In this document: positions 23,301-29,935 of the stretch, piece after piece
How positions within the stretch are numbered: position 1 is the first letter of the stretch
Layout: every line of letters starts with the position of its first letter
Source: Corbicula japonica
Taxonomy: Eukaryota; Mollusca; Bivalvia; Venerida; Cyrenidae
DNA: 64,000 bases
Direction: 5' to 3'
Assembly (NCBI GenBank): GCA_038501625.1
Contig: JAZAYU010000176.1
Location: forward strand, 124,001 to 188,000
Notes under the pieces: model-generated
Database searches by the model: none
Seen by the model: only the letters and a program-made list of their open reading frames with translations
What the model was told of the DNA's origin: nothing
Made by a program: the position numbers and the translations under genes

Positions 23301-25450
23301 TAGAGAAAAGTTTTTTTCTGCGGCTATTTTAACCAGAGTTATGGCCCTTCTTTAATTTCACTTATAAAATTTTGTGGCATCAATTCCACTTTGTTTCGCT
23401 TATTTCTTTCAAACTTGCACAGATGATTAGACATGATGTGTAGATTGTTGTAAAGGACATTATCTTGCATACGTTTTCACCAGAGTTATGGCCCTTTGTT
23501 AATGTGAGTCATACAAGTTTGTGGCACTTACTTCTCATTTACTAGTCATGATCACCACATGTTATTAATACTTGATACACAATTTTGTTGCAAATGTTGT
23601 TGCAGCAGTGGTACACAATTTTGTTGCAAATGTTGTTGCAGCAGTGAGGGCATCAGTGTCCAGAGGACACAGTCTAGTTTTAGATTTGAATTCTACATTT
23701 ACCCCTTGTTAATAATAATTGCAGCTCCCCATCTTTTTCACCCAGGTATATAACAATGAAGAAAGTTAGTATATGAAAGAACTGACGTTTTTTTCTTTGT
23801 CTAATCTGGACTTTAAACTACCTCCAAAATATAAAGTATTTATTGTTTACAGATGATCATTTAATGGTGGTCCAGGAGCCACTGTGGAGGGCCAGAAGTG
23901 GAAGTGGATCATCATTCAACATTCCGAGACCATTATCTGAGGAACGACGTATGTCGTCTGCCAACAAGTCATACTCATTTGGTGACCTTGGTCCAGAAAA
24001 CACACCTGACGCAGAACTTTTCCAAAAGCCAAAGTGAGAGCTTGTTGTTTGTACAGTTTTTTAAAATATAAAAACAAGTTTCTCAAGGTTATCTGTGCCA
24101 GCCATTAATGGTAAACTGATATGACTGGCCTTGTTTGCTGTCAACAATTTGCTTCAGAGTACATCTCCTTTGAAATCTGGCTTGAAGCATCCTGGCATCG
24201 ACTTTTTTTTTGATGATTGAGGTCAGTACATTTACCACTCATTGGGGGCTTACCAGAAAATTTTTTAAAAGTCATCTTTTCATAACCAAGCAGTCAGATT
24301 TCTGAAATATTCCTTGGGTTCCTTGTTAAGTCCTTGAAAAACACTTAACTAAAGTTGTTTAGGCTGTGCCATCATAACCACCAGGTGATGAGGGTTGTTT
24401 TCCTTTTGGGTCACGCCACTAGGTATCTCAGACATATGACACGAATTCTTGATTTTACATCATAACATTGAGCAGACGACATTGATTATTGTGCATTTCC
24501 CGTACTTTCAAAATATAGGAACAACTTAAGTATAAAAAAAATAGCACCTTTTTCCATGGCAAGCCCCTTATATGTCAGTAGGGTGAACTTTTCAAATCTT
24601 CTTAAAAACAAGTCAGATTTTAGAGATATTTCTTGGGAATGTTAAAGCAATTTTGTTTCCTAAAAAAGGGTGGCTTGGGTGGGTGGGGGGGGGGGGGGAA
24701 GGGGGAAGACATATTGGACAAACTTAGTAGTAAGAATTTAAAAATCTCAGAAACCACAAATTAGATTTCATGACTATTTGACAGGAATGTTACAATGTAT
24801 GTGGGTGACCAACTCACAAATTGTTCAAGCTGTGTAAAATAAATACATGGCCATCAGGGATTGGAGCCTGTTTTCCCTTCATGTCTTTAGGAAAAACGTC
24901 TAAAATTTTCTTTAAGGAACTTGGCGCTTCACTTTCAAAAATATTTTACATATATTCCTTCAGTGATCTTTTAAGTTCTTGAAGCCATATTGTTTTCTTA
25001 AAAATAAGGACAGCCAAATGGCTTACCAGTATATAGAGAAATTATAAAAGTCTTCTCGGAAAATCAGCCAGGATATTGTATTTCACGAGCAGTATCAAAT
25101 GAATTGATGTTAAAGATCTTTTTTCAAACATTTCATACTTGTGAATCAAAAAAAAAAAAGACTATTTCTCAAATTGCAAAGTTGTAAGTTTTCATAGTAG
25201 TGATTGAACATACTAGATTTTACAGTGGCTGACATTATATTCAATTACAAATATTTACAAATGTACAAACTTTAATATTGATTTAGACTGTTTTTGTTAT
25301 CAAAAAATCTTTTTTTTCAGACCAGCAAAGACTTCAAATTTACCAAGACGCGATCCAAAACTAAATGTAACATCAGGAGCAAAGTATGAACAGATTTTGT
25401 TGAGTCCAGGAAACTTCATGAAAAACAGCTGTGTAATCAATGTGCAGTGA
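2025..25450 (+). CDS. TRAPPC14: TRAPPC14 (MAP11/C7orf43), complete 13-exon gene
   Basis: Joined exons: 2025-2375, 2974-3190, 3752-3838, 5315-5426, 6146-6290, 8581-8663, 11262-11342, 13928-14007, 15057-15135, 21900-21969, 22650-22746, 23853-24033, 25321-25450. All junctions are GT-AG, all phases agree, and the total of 1713 nt gives 570 residues plus TGA; the human protein is about 580. The strongest match is exon 8 (FTVTYTxxNxLQDFL), with support from exon 2 (PLSVRIPDLP), exon 7 (LFVMSAKC) and exon 10 (VSFMAISSGLFE). In vertebrates TRAPPC14 is a subunit of the TRAPPII membrane-tethering complex. It takes part in early ciliogenesis by bringing Rabin8-positive vesicles to the mother centriole, and was also described as a spindle microtubule-associated protein. 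No signal peptide or membrane segment is visible. Introns are swollen by mobile elements. Identification rests on remembered family sequence, not a search. Confidence 0.88.
2623..2642. repeat. (TA)n microsatellite
   Basis: A short TA dinucleotide run in TRAPPC14 intron 1. Confidence 0.8.
2974..3190 (+). CDS. TRAPPC14: TRAPPC14 exon 2
   Basis: The acceptor is ttattttcag and the donor is GTAAGT. It encodes about 72 residues including FYNIPLSVRIPDLPA, which matches the beta-strand region IFPLTVSLDRLPPG of the vertebrate protein. The exon leaves one base for the next codon. Confidence 0.85.
3619..3750 (+). repeat. 15-bp minisatellite next to the exon 3 acceptor
   Basis: About nine units of TATTACTTCAACTTG run directly into the exon 3 splice acceptor. 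The last unit is TATTACAG, so the array supplies both the pyrimidine-rich tract and the AG. Open frames across it on both strands are simply repeat translation. Confidence 0.9.
3752..3838 (+). CDS. TRAPPC14: TRAPPC14 exon 3
   Basis: An 87-nt exon encoding VSKVLRIQHPPQLSVLQRN and onward to INLQ. Its acceptor (TATTACAG) is formed by the last, altered unit of a 15-bp minisatellite. The donor is GTAAAC. The phase continues correctly from exon 2 into exon 4. Confidence 0.78.
3890..4160. mobile_element. TTAA-type palindromic MITE, copy 1
   Basis: A foldback element whose arms carry AGATCAGCTGG/CTGATTTGGATCTACACTGG-type sequence. The right end is TATGGAGGAAAGAGTTAA. It lies in TRAPPC14 intron 3; the left end is decayed. 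Confidence 0.65.
4648..4661. repeat. poly-C run
   Basis: Fourteen consecutive C in TRAPPC14 intron 3. Confidence 0.9.
5315..5426 (+). CDS. TRAPPC14: TRAPPC14 exon 4
   Basis: The acceptor is aatatttcag and the donor is GTAGGT. It encodes VKNISKTVVKIEECNVMPES and onward to NKG, equivalent to the vertebrate stretch SQEEISIWDIRILPNF. Two bases carry over. Confidence 0.8.
5702..5892. mobile_element. TTAA-type palindromic MITE, copy 2 (partial)
   Basis: Starts near TTAACCCCTTG and contains GTGTAGATCCAGATAAGCCG and TCTGATCAGGATCTGCACTGG. The right arm is lost after TTTTGGTCAGAAATAAC. It lies in TRAPPC14 intron 4. Confidence 0.6.
6146..6290 (+). CDS. TRAPPC14: TRAPPC14 exon 5
   Basis: It encodes RCLCVVHGNMIKMMQGAG and onward to CEASFTKD; the GAGTILPCMLQPGE stretch matches the Cys/Pro-rich GTSGCFPCPLN region. 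The right boundary (GAT before GTAGGT) is clear. The left boundary at 6146 follows a poor polypyrimidine tract (acattgaag) and was chosen because it keeps the frame with exon 4. Confidence 0.7.
7269..7496. mobile_element. TTAA-type palindromic MITE, copy 3
   Basis: The left end is TTAACCCTTTACTCCATATA and the right end is GGAGTTAAGGGTAA. The centre has been replaced or expanded by three copies of a 35-bp unit. Confidence 0.65.
7313..7417. repeat. 35-bp unit, three perfect copies
   Basis: The unit beginning AAATAATCTGATGAATC occurs three times head to tail with no visible mismatch, inside MITE copy 3. The identity suggests recent expansion. Confidence 0.9.
8470..8560. mobile_element. TTAA-type MITE, copy 4 (right half)
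   Basis: GTGCTGGTTGATCTGGATCT leads into the terminal TATGGAGAAAAGGGTTAA. It sits 20 bp upstream of the exon 6 acceptor. Confidence 0.6.
8581..8663 (+). CDS. TRAPPC14: TRAPPC14 exon 6
   Basis: The acceptor is cttgttgtag and the donor is GTTAGA. It encodes DVALEAHVRWSEDSGDCLTA and onward to KTTY, equivalent to the vertebrate VPLIAVVQWSTP strand. It leaves two bases. Confidence 0.8.
8709..8921. mobile_element. CAG-ended TIR MITE with target duplication
   Basis: The ends are imperfect inverted repeats, CAGACTTCCCGAAAGT and the complement of ACTTTCGGGATGCCTG. CATAAT directly flanks both ends (8703-8708 and 8922-8927), a likely target-site duplication. There is no coding capacity and the superfamily is uncertain. 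Confidence 0.6.
9094..10974 (+). mobile_element. Helentron-like non-autonomous element with tandem-repeat core
   Basis: Begins AGCTCGACTATTCGAAG after a T run. It ends with the subterminal inverted copy ATTCGAATAGTC, then a hairpin GCTGTC-6 nt-GACAGC (10950-10967) and TCTTGTTTC. The core has about 165-bp repeats (GCACTTTGGTCC near 9168, 9333 and 10580), interrupted by a second array. Subterminal inverted repeats, a 3' hairpin and a tandem core in a T-rich site are features described for Helentron-associated elements (HINEs, such as bivalve pearl). Class is inferred. Confidence 0.55.
9680..10567 (+). mobile_element. inner tandem-repeat element nested in the 9.1-11.0 kb element
   Basis: About six imperfect units of roughly 150 bp (ATGAATGGAGGGATTTC ... 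AAGGTCACTGTTACTAAAAA). They end with the hairpin GTGTCC-TAT-GGACAC (10541-10555) and ATTTCTAGTTTC. The sequence on both sides belongs to the outer element's repeat, so this one probably inserted into it. Confidence 0.5.
11040..11225. mobile_element. TTAA-type MITE, copy 5 (ends lost)
   Basis: Contains GTGCAGATCCAGATCAGTTGG and the inverted arm ending near ACTGTTACAAAAG, immediately upstream of exon 7. The termini are not recognisable. Confidence 0.55.
11262..11342 (+). CDS. TRAPPC14: TRAPPC14 exon 7
   Basis: The acceptor is tgctttttag and the donor is GTAGGT. It encodes RLHTLKFRRGLFVMSAKCCD and onward to VGD, close to the vertebrate RLDRPCFVMTASCKSP. Confidence 0.85.
11386..13570. mobile_element. 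TTAA-type MITE, copy 6, split by an insertion
   Basis: The left end TTAAACCATTTACTCC at 11386 is cut off at 11418. The rest resumes at 13381 with ACACAGTGTAGATCC and ends GTAGGGTTAA at 13570. The intervening sequence is a complete Helentron-like element, giving a clear relative age. Confidence 0.65.
11419..13380 (+). mobile_element. Helentron-like element, 13-unit tandem core
   Basis: Begins AGCTCACCTGAGCTGG. It ends with the inverted counterpart CTCAGGTGAGCG, the hairpin AGGGCCA-TTA-TGGCCCT region (13357-13373) and CTTGTTT. Between them are about 13 units of about 146 bp, each with ACACTCTAGCGGTCACATTT and AACTTGGTCAGGATGTTTG. It lies in TRAPPC14 intron 7. Confidence 0.6.
13928..14007 (+). 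CDS. TRAPPC14: TRAPPC14 exon 8 (most conserved block)
   Basis: The acceptor is gttttttag and the donor is GTAAAA. It encodes SFTVTYTIHNRLQDFLSIKL and then YWDP. This is nearly identical in pattern to the vertebrate FTVTYTLLNNLQDFLAVRL and is the exon that identifies the gene. Confidence 0.92.
14044..14200 (+). repeat. (TGTC/TG)n microsatellite
   Basis: Mixed TGTG and TGTCTGTC repeats grading into CCTGTCC repeats, 40 bp after the exon 8 donor. Short open frames across it are repeat artefacts. Confidence 0.85.
14690..15012 (+). repeat. degenerate repeats of TGATCAAGGGAGGTAACAAA
   Basis: Seven or so imperfect copies of a roughly 45-60-bp unit with the core GATCAAGGGAGGTAAC, upstream of exon 9. 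Not assigned to a family. Confidence 0.55.
15057..15135 (+). CDS. TRAPPC14: TRAPPC14 exon 9
   Basis: The acceptor is tctcttgcag. It encodes DTSVESLRNYEKVKCCLICQ and then DPAVQL. The donor is placed at CTGGG before GTAACT: ending there keeps the frame into exon 10, while reading on hits TAA at once. Confidence 0.8.
15229..15440. mobile_element. TTAA-type palindromic MITE, copy 7
   Basis: The left end CCCTTTCCTCCATTAATATG, internal GATCCAGATCATCCAGC and GCAGGCTGATCTGAATC arms and the right end AAACGGTTAA are visible. Confidence 0.6.
15994..16171. mobile_element. TTAA-type palindromic MITE, copy 8
   Basis: TTAACCCTTTCCTATGGAGG opens it. AGATCCAGATCAGCCAGCAC and GGCTGATCTGGATCTACACT form the foldback, and ATATGGAGGAAAGGCTAA closes it with one changed terminal base. 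The centre is shortened. Confidence 0.65.
16333..16425. repeat. relative of the 56.8-kb MITE
   Basis: TTCAATGGTTTAATTTCGCTA and GTGAAAATTAAAC repeat sequence found in the element at 56,755-56,977. Degraded copy. Confidence 0.5.
16689..16990 (+). mobile_element. 5' part of a tandem-core element, truncated
   Basis: Opens TTTTTATCCCCTGCCGCATG after a T-rich site and has the CTGTCTTTCTGTCCGTCC and AAGGTCACTAGGACAGATT stretches typical of the other tandem-core elements. No 3' hairpin is seen, so the element appears cut. Confidence 0.4.
17072..17101. promoter_or_regulatory. paired CRE palindromes
   Basis: TGACGTCA occurs twice, at 17072-17079 and 17094-17101, 22 bp apart, inside TRAPPC14 intron 9 and upstream of an ATGGCGG start context. 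Function is inferred from motif and spacing. Confidence 0.35.
17293..17312 (+). CDS. candidate alternative first exon (MADDNK) in TRAPPC14 intron 9
   Basis: aaaATGGCGGAC begins six codons (MADDNK) followed by AG and then GTAGGA. The exon would leave two bases, the phase exon 10 needs, so splicing to 21900 stays in frame. Two perfect CREs lie 190-220 bp upstream. No transcript evidence is available; it could equally start an unrelated nested transcript or be chance. Confidence 0.25.
17480..17655. mobile_element. TTAA-type MITE, copy 9 (partial)
   Basis: CTGATGTGGATCTACACTGG and TTTATGGAGGAAAGGGCT identify the right arm. The left arm is decayed. Confidence 0.55.
18068..20805 (+). mobile_element. 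Helentron-like element with a very large simple-repeat insert
   Basis: Begins AGCTCGACTATTCGAAG like the 9.1-kb element. It ends with CTTTTCGAACAGTCGAG (subterminal inverted repeat), the hairpin CAGTCG-TTTC-CGACTG (20781-20796) and GCTCTTGTT. The core has about seven 165-175-bp units (TTGAAACTTGGCACACTTG ... AATTTCAGGTTAAAGTTTG) to about 19,300, then a 1-kb compound microsatellite. It lies in TRAPPC14 intron 9. Confidence 0.55.
19455..20460 (+). repeat. compound microsatellite: (TACTC/G)n, (CATGC/CATAC)n, (CCACCAACAACA)n
   Basis: Pentamer blocks TACTC, TACTG, CATGC and CATAC pass into CAC/AAC triplets of about 500 bp and then back into CATAC pentamers. All open frames here (Tyr/Ser/Leu/Thr or poly-Thr/Pro, and their reverse) are repeat translation. 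Confidence 0.9.
20808..20845. mobile_element. fragment of the TTAA-type MITE
   Basis: AACAGTGTAGATCCTGGTCAG only, at the right edge of the preceding element. Confidence 0.45.
20975..21215 (+). mobile_element. short element, TATGCC...TCTAGTT type
   Basis: Starts TATGCCACCACAAAGTGGGA. Ends with the hairpin GTGTTCGAGGACAC followed by ACTCTAGTT. Same family as 22,982 and 26,540. Confidence 0.55.
21296..21535. mobile_element. TTAA-type palindromic MITE, copy 10
   Basis: The left end CCTTTTACTCCATATATATA and the right end ATATGGAGTTAAGGGTTAA are inverted copies; the arms carry GCCAGCTGATCTGGATTG. Confidence 0.65.
21563..21843. mobile_element. TTAA-type palindromic MITE, copy 11
   Basis: TTAACCCTTTCCTCCATAGA to TATGGAGTAAAGGGTTAA. 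The left end is duplicated (AATTCTTTCCTCCATAAAC at 21605) and a further right-end fragment follows to about 21,879, only 20 bp before exon 10. Confidence 0.7.
21900..21969 (+). CDS. TRAPPC14: TRAPPC14 exon 10
   Basis: The acceptor is tgcattccag and the donor is GTAATG. It encodes PCQYGDMVTAQVSFMAISSG and then LFE, matching vertebrate SALTFSVAFQALRTGLFE. The exon ends at phase 0. Confidence 0.85.
22650..22746 (+). CDS. TRAPPC14: TRAPPC14 exon 11
   Basis: The acceptor is ctgttttcag and the donor is GTAAAT. It encodes VCKHMKINLRYLIPGSDDSS and onward to SALS, equivalent to the vertebrate LSQHMKLKLQF strand. Its last 68 nt are duplicated 95 bp downstream. Confidence 0.85.
22774..22841 (+). pseudogene. 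partial duplicate of TRAPPC14 exon 11
   Basis: This repeats the last 68 nt of exon 11 (22679-22746) without gaps, 95 bp downstream, and keeps a GT after the final G. Read in the exon's own frame it has no stop and gives YLIPSSNDSSLAIPTSQTSG and then LS. The only nearby acceptor (CACAG at 22756-22760) would put it out of frame, so it is probably an unused tandem copy. Confidence 0.75.
22982..23681 (+). mobile_element. TATGCC...TCTAGTTTT element, long copy with tandem core
   Basis: Starts TTTATGCCCCCCACAAAGTA, holds about four units of 130-150 bp (GCACAGATGATCAAGC, GTGTAGATGATCATA) and ends with the hairpin GTGTCC-AGA-GGACAC (23656-23670) and AGTCTAGTTTT. It fills most of TRAPPC14 intron 11. 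Confidence 0.6.
23853..24033 (+). CDS. TRAPPC14: TRAPPC14 exon 12
   Basis: The acceptor is tgtttacag and the donor is GTGAGA. It encodes 59 codons rich in Ser, Arg and Pro, including RARSGSGSSFNIPRPLSEER and SANKSYSFGDLG. This corresponds to the disordered, Ser-rich tail (RSQSFSHQQPSRSH) of the vertebrate protein. Confidence 0.82.
24675..24707. repeat. G-rich run
   Basis: GGGTGGGTGGG followed by a long G tract, a potential G-quadruplex on the plus strand within TRAPPC14 intron 12. Confidence 0.7.
25321..25450 (+). CDS. TRAPPC14: TRAPPC14 exon 13 (C-terminus)
   Basis: A long T-rich acceptor (tttttttcag) precedes 43 codons ending NFMKNSCVINVQ and TGA. The end matches the vertebrate C-terminal strand KRECKVLVVEP in position and character. 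Confidence 0.82.
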
Positions 25451-25517
25451 ACAATCAAGTTCATACTGTGATAGCATTTAATGGAAAACATTTGTAGTAT
25501 ACAAGTACAGTTAACCC

Positions 25518-25759
25518 TTAACCCTTTCCTTGATAAATATGCATTTTTAAGCATGTGGGACCAGTGTAGATCCAGATCAGCCGGCACATCCATGCCATCT
25601 GATCAGGATCTGCATTGGTCGCATTTTGGTCAGAAATAACCTAATGAATCAAAAAGCGAACAGTTTAGATCCTGATCAGATGGCACGGATGTGCCAGCTG
25701 ATCTGGATCTCAACTGTTCGCCCTAGCAATAAAGGTGTATCTATACAGGAAAGGGTTAA
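25518..25759. mobile_element. TTAA-type palindromic MITE, copy 12 (best complete copy)
   Basis: 242 bp from TTAACCCTTTCCTTGATA to ACAGGAAAGGGTTAA, both ends TTAA plus CCCTTTCC. The arms (GTAGATCCAGATCAGCCGGC / CCAGCTGATCTGGATCTCA) fold back on one another. TTAA target sites and CCC termini are typical of piggyBac-mobilised elements. No transposase is encoded. It lies in the TRAPPC14 3' flank or UTR. Confidence 0.75.
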
Positions 25760-25948
25760 CACCATTTTTGTGGGTTTTATCACATGTGCAAACAGTGTAG
25801 ATCTACATCAGTCGTCATATCCATGATGTCAAAAATAACGTAAGGAATAAAAAACAAATTGACAGTACAGATCTTGATTAGACAGTGTAGATGTGCCAGC
25901 TGATCTAGATCTACACTGTTTGCCATATCCCACACAGGAAAGGGTTAA
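25756..25948. mobile_element. TTAA-type MITE, copy 13, abutting copy 12
   Basis: Starts at the same TTAA that ends copy 12 and ends ACAGGAAAGGGTTAA. The arms carry GTGTAGATCTACATCAG and CCAGCTGATCTAGATCTACA. Confidence 0.65.
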
Positions 25949-26539
25949 GAAACTAGATGCATGAGAATTAGTATTGTTATTGTGATTATATTATGTCGAG
26001 ATATTGTATATTATTGTATATCTTCAATGGATAAAGTACTATGACACTGAAAAACCTGGACAAGTTCTGAATTTAATCTGCTTCACAACACAGTATGGCA
26101 AGCAAAGGTAAAATTAGAAAACATCCTGTCTTTATAAATAAAGGGTCATCAAACTCAAAAAGGTTGAATTGATTGAATCTTGAACAAGTTTTGCTACTTT
26201 CCCTTGCTACCAAAGTTTTAAATGGAAAGAGGGTGCACAAAGCTGGATAGTGGTAGTGGTAGTTAGATACATGTCACAGGTATTTCAGGGTAATGTGTTT
26301 TAAGGTATTACTCTTTTCATAATTGCTCTGTCATCATTAAAAATCATTGCAAATGTTAAGAGGTCGCGAACATTGTAAATGGCGAACAGTGGCTAAAATT
26401 TCAAAAATGAATTTAGCTAAGGATGTAGTTAATGTTTGCAAGATCAATTTAGTTTAATTCATGTTGTAATTACCAAGCACATACTAAAACAAAAGAAAAA
26501 CCGTTGCATGAGAACTCTGAAATTCATGGAAAGTTTATA

Positions 26540-26778
26540 CAAAAGTAGGAGGCATATAGAGTTGCCCTCGTCGGTAGGTCTCCCAAATCTTGTGGCATCA
26601 ACTCCTCCTAAACTATCTGGCGAATTTTGTTCAAACTTGAACAGAACAAGCAGGATGTGAAGATGATCTTAAAGAAAAGATTTTTTCCTGCGACCATTTT
26701 TACCAGAGTTATTGCACTGTGTTATTACAAATGTTGTTGCAGCAGCGGGAGCATCAGTGTTCGAGGACACATTCTACT
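26540..26778 (+). mobile_element. TATGCC...TCTAGTT element, 5'-truncated copy
   Basis: Begins within AAAAGTAGGAGGCATATAGA and ends GTGTTCGAGGACACATTCTA. Shares the GTGAAGATGATCTTAAAGAA core. Confidence 0.55.
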
Positions 26779-27064
26779 TTTATAATAGATCAGTAAAGAA
26801 AACGAGCTTGATCTAACAATTCCCTTGAATTCTGTTAACATCCGTAACATAAAAATTAAGCAAGCAATTAGGTAAGGAGTTATACCTTATGAATATCATA
26901 TATTTTTACACCATTCATAAACTTTCTACGCCATTCATAAATTTACTATCGCGTTACTATTTTTATTTCTGCTATTATGTATACCACGTTTTTGACTAAA
27001 ATTTTGTTGTTTAGTTTATTTAAATTTGTTTTGAGCGAGAATGGTTTATAATAAAAGGAACATA

Positions 27065-27184
27065 TGACAGTATGCATTCTGTAGGTTCGTATTATTTCTC
27101 GTTGCGTATGTTACCTTCGGTCTCGCGCGATATTGCTTACGTACCCATCTCGAAATATACGAACCTACAGAATGCATACTGTTA
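27065..27184. mobile_element. 120-bp MITE with 28-bp terminal inverted repeats, TA target
   Basis: TRACAGTATGCATTCTGTAG plus GTTCGTAT is repeated inverted at both ends with one mismatch, flanked by TA on each side (27063-27064, 27185-27186). TA duplication and short length suggest a Tc1/mariner-type MITE. The near-perfect arms suggest a young copy. Confidence 0.7.
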
Positions 27185-27396
27185 TAATATTCCATATTTA
27201 TAAGATTTAAGGGATTATACAGTATGTTGATGAAATGTGTAAAATCATTTGTGTGAAGTTCCTACCCAGTCGCTGAATTAGTTCTCGTGTTAATGAACAG
27301 TGCTTGAATATACAAATGTGAAAGGGGCATTAATAAGAAATGAACAAGTTGGATTACAATGTACTAGGATATGATGATGTAAAGCGAGACCAGGGA

Positions 27397-27536
27397 CCAA
27401 AATCATAAAACTTAGATTTGAGACCTCTTAAAACTCGAGCATCTGATTGGCCGAAATAGTGACCAGTCGCCATTTCAGCCAATCAGATGCTTGAGATTAT
27501 AGACTGGTCTCCAGATTGTTTTATGATTTGGGCAAA
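27397..27536. mobile_element. palindromic MITE with CATCTGATTGGC arms, copy 1
   Basis: AATCATAAAAC, GATTTGAGAC and GCATCTGATTGGC on the left return inverted on the right, separated by GAAATAGTGACCAGTCGCCATTTC. Complete copy. Confidence 0.65.
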
Positions 27537-28171
27537 AGTATCATTTTGAGTGTGATGTTGTACCTTAAAAGTTGTTAAACTGTACAAATATCAAAGGGGC
27601 ATAAATGATTAAAAAAAGTACACGGGGTTCCCTCCTACACACCAAGCCTACCCTTCTTACCACAAAGCACTGTTTTGCCCATTGAAACTTTTTTATTATA
27701 GAATTACAGACTTGAATTGTATTACTATTATGTTGAAAACCCTCTTGTTGAATAAATTGTTGTTCAGCATTGTGAGAAGAATATGTAATAAATAGAATAG
27801 TCCCTGGTTCTTAAAGGTGCCCAGTGTGTAGCACCATACCAAGTCTACATAGGAAAATGGTTTTAAAGTAAGATCTTAAAGACTGTTTATGAATCCTGTG
27901 TCTGCATGGGTGTTTGTAGTTTTATTTATATCCGCCACCGGAAGTGTCCGGATATCATCATACTTAATGAATTATAGTTTGTGATGTTGTTACCGCAGTT
28001 CCACACGTGAGTTGCAACTTCTCCGGGATTAATGATCTTGATTGAGTTGTCTTAACTAGTGGTTTAGTCTGGAGTTCATCCCGACATGAATCTTCAACAC
28101 CTCCATCGCCGACCTCGTGAATACCGGCGGCCAATCAAGCCAGACTGTAGCTTTACAATATTAAATCTGCC

Positions 28172-28214
28172 GTGAAGATCATAAAACTAAATCTAAAAAC
28201 CAGTCTCAAATCTC
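28172..28214. mobile_element. fragment of the CATCTGATTGGC MITE
   Basis: GATCATAAAACTAAATCTAA and CCAGTCTCAAATCTCGAA only. Confidence 0.55.
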
Positions 28215-29494
28215 GAACAATAAAAATAAAATATATACATTTCTAGCAAATCTGTTGATGCATTTGAAACTGTTTTCCTTTTTTGAAATTATACAAACGG
28301 AACCATTATAAGTAAAGCATTAATACGAACCGCCATTGATAGTTGTCTATTATTTGTTATATAATTTTTATTAATTTTTCTTTAATTACATATTATCTTA
28401 TTACACTTTCTATTTTTTTTTTAAATTATAGAATGTTTATTGTAAGTACTATTTTATAGAATTACTTTGCTAAGTTGATCCTTAATGCTCTACTTGAAAA
28501 ATATAATGAAGAAAATGTCTAGGAAATTTTCGCATGAGGCACGGGCCCAGACCAAAATAAAGTAAACAATTTTATTTGTACCGATTATTCATAGACAAAA
28601 TTTGGTTTTGGTCGAGAAGTGTACCTACTCTGATTTATTACACATTCTGCTCATAAAACGGACAAAAAATAAGACATTTTGCATAATTTTCTCATTTTAG
28701 GCTATGTCCCAACAACTGCTTCAACAGGGGTAGATATAAAGCTATTAAATATCTAAAATATATTATGTATTTATGTATTATATATTTTAAGGTGTTAAAA
28801 TTCTTTATATGTAACCAAACTTTAAAAGGCCTTCGCGAACCTGCGAACAGGACGTCATTTTTGACGCAAAAACGGCAATTTACATTGTCAACATTTATCA
28901 CGATTTCGTAAATATAGGAAAGGAGTTTACTGCGGCAACTGGCCTGCCAAATCTTCTGACTATCCGAAATCTCCGGATTTACAGTCAGAGTCTCCGGATT
29001 TGTATGAAATTGCAAAAACGTTGATTAATTGAAGCTAACTTTAAGATGTTTAATCAACAACAACAAACTTTTGTTGCAACTACGTGAAGCATGCCAGAAT
29101 TTTCATTAGTTTCATTAGTGTACCTTAATTTTGGTTTTCATAAGCGAGACAAATTTATCACGATTCAGCCAACTTTGGCAAACCTTTGGTACATCAAATT
29201 TCTTTATATTTAAGACAGCAAATTAAGAAATGATATTCGTTTCGGCCAATGTATCTGTAAATAATTAATGTAATTAAATGGCCCGATTTTCTTAAAGGCC
29301 CTAGCGCCGTTGACGTCACTGCAAAAACTGACGTTGAAGGTAAATATCTAAAAAAAGGCTACTTAATTAGTAATAAAAACGGCTTGCGACTTCTTGATGG
29401 TGCCATGCAAATTAATCAAATTTGAAAAAGAAAATTGGAAATTATCAAAGTGTCGGCTCTTTTAAGATGAAAAATTAAACCGTATATGTCACTA

Positions 29495-29560
29495 AAAGTA
29501 TATGTCACACGTGTGTGACATATTCGGCCGAATAAATCACACTTGTCTTCATGTGACATA
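29495..29560. repeat. TTCGGCCGAATA/TCACAC dispersed repeat, copy 1
   Basis: GTCACACGTGTGTGACATATTCGGCCGAAT with TGTGACATAAACGTTT. Related sequence recurs at 29,936 and 58,900. Confidence 0.5.
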
Positions 29561-29935
29561 AACGTTTGTGCAAATTAGCGATACATGTCTGACCGTACAT
29601 ATCACACATTTCATACAATGAACTTATTCTAAACATCGTAGTCATTATCTTTATCCGCAGCAGCAGCAGCTTGCCCTCATTAACGTCAACGAAACATCAC
29701 CATCAACATCATCATTACGAGTGATTGGAAATTTTATAACAGTTTACTGATGATATTAACAATTCCAGCACTAGGTTCATGTTTCTTTAATATTTTAAAT
29801 TATTGGACTTCTATTTATATACACCGTTTTCATTTTTGGACACATTTTTGATAAGTGACAAATACGTTTTGATGAGCGTGGAAAAACTAATTCCAACCGA
29901 ATATTTCACATTTTATGTCCCATATCGGCTGAAGG

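Larger units (their letters stand above)
25451..27062 (+). other. TRAPPC14 3' flank/UTR, repeats only
   Basis: After the TGA the DNA holds two MITEs and a short tandem-core element. A possible polyadenylation signal (AATAAA near 26135) is the first outside the MITEs; another lies near 27752. No coding signal is seen. Confidence 0.4.
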
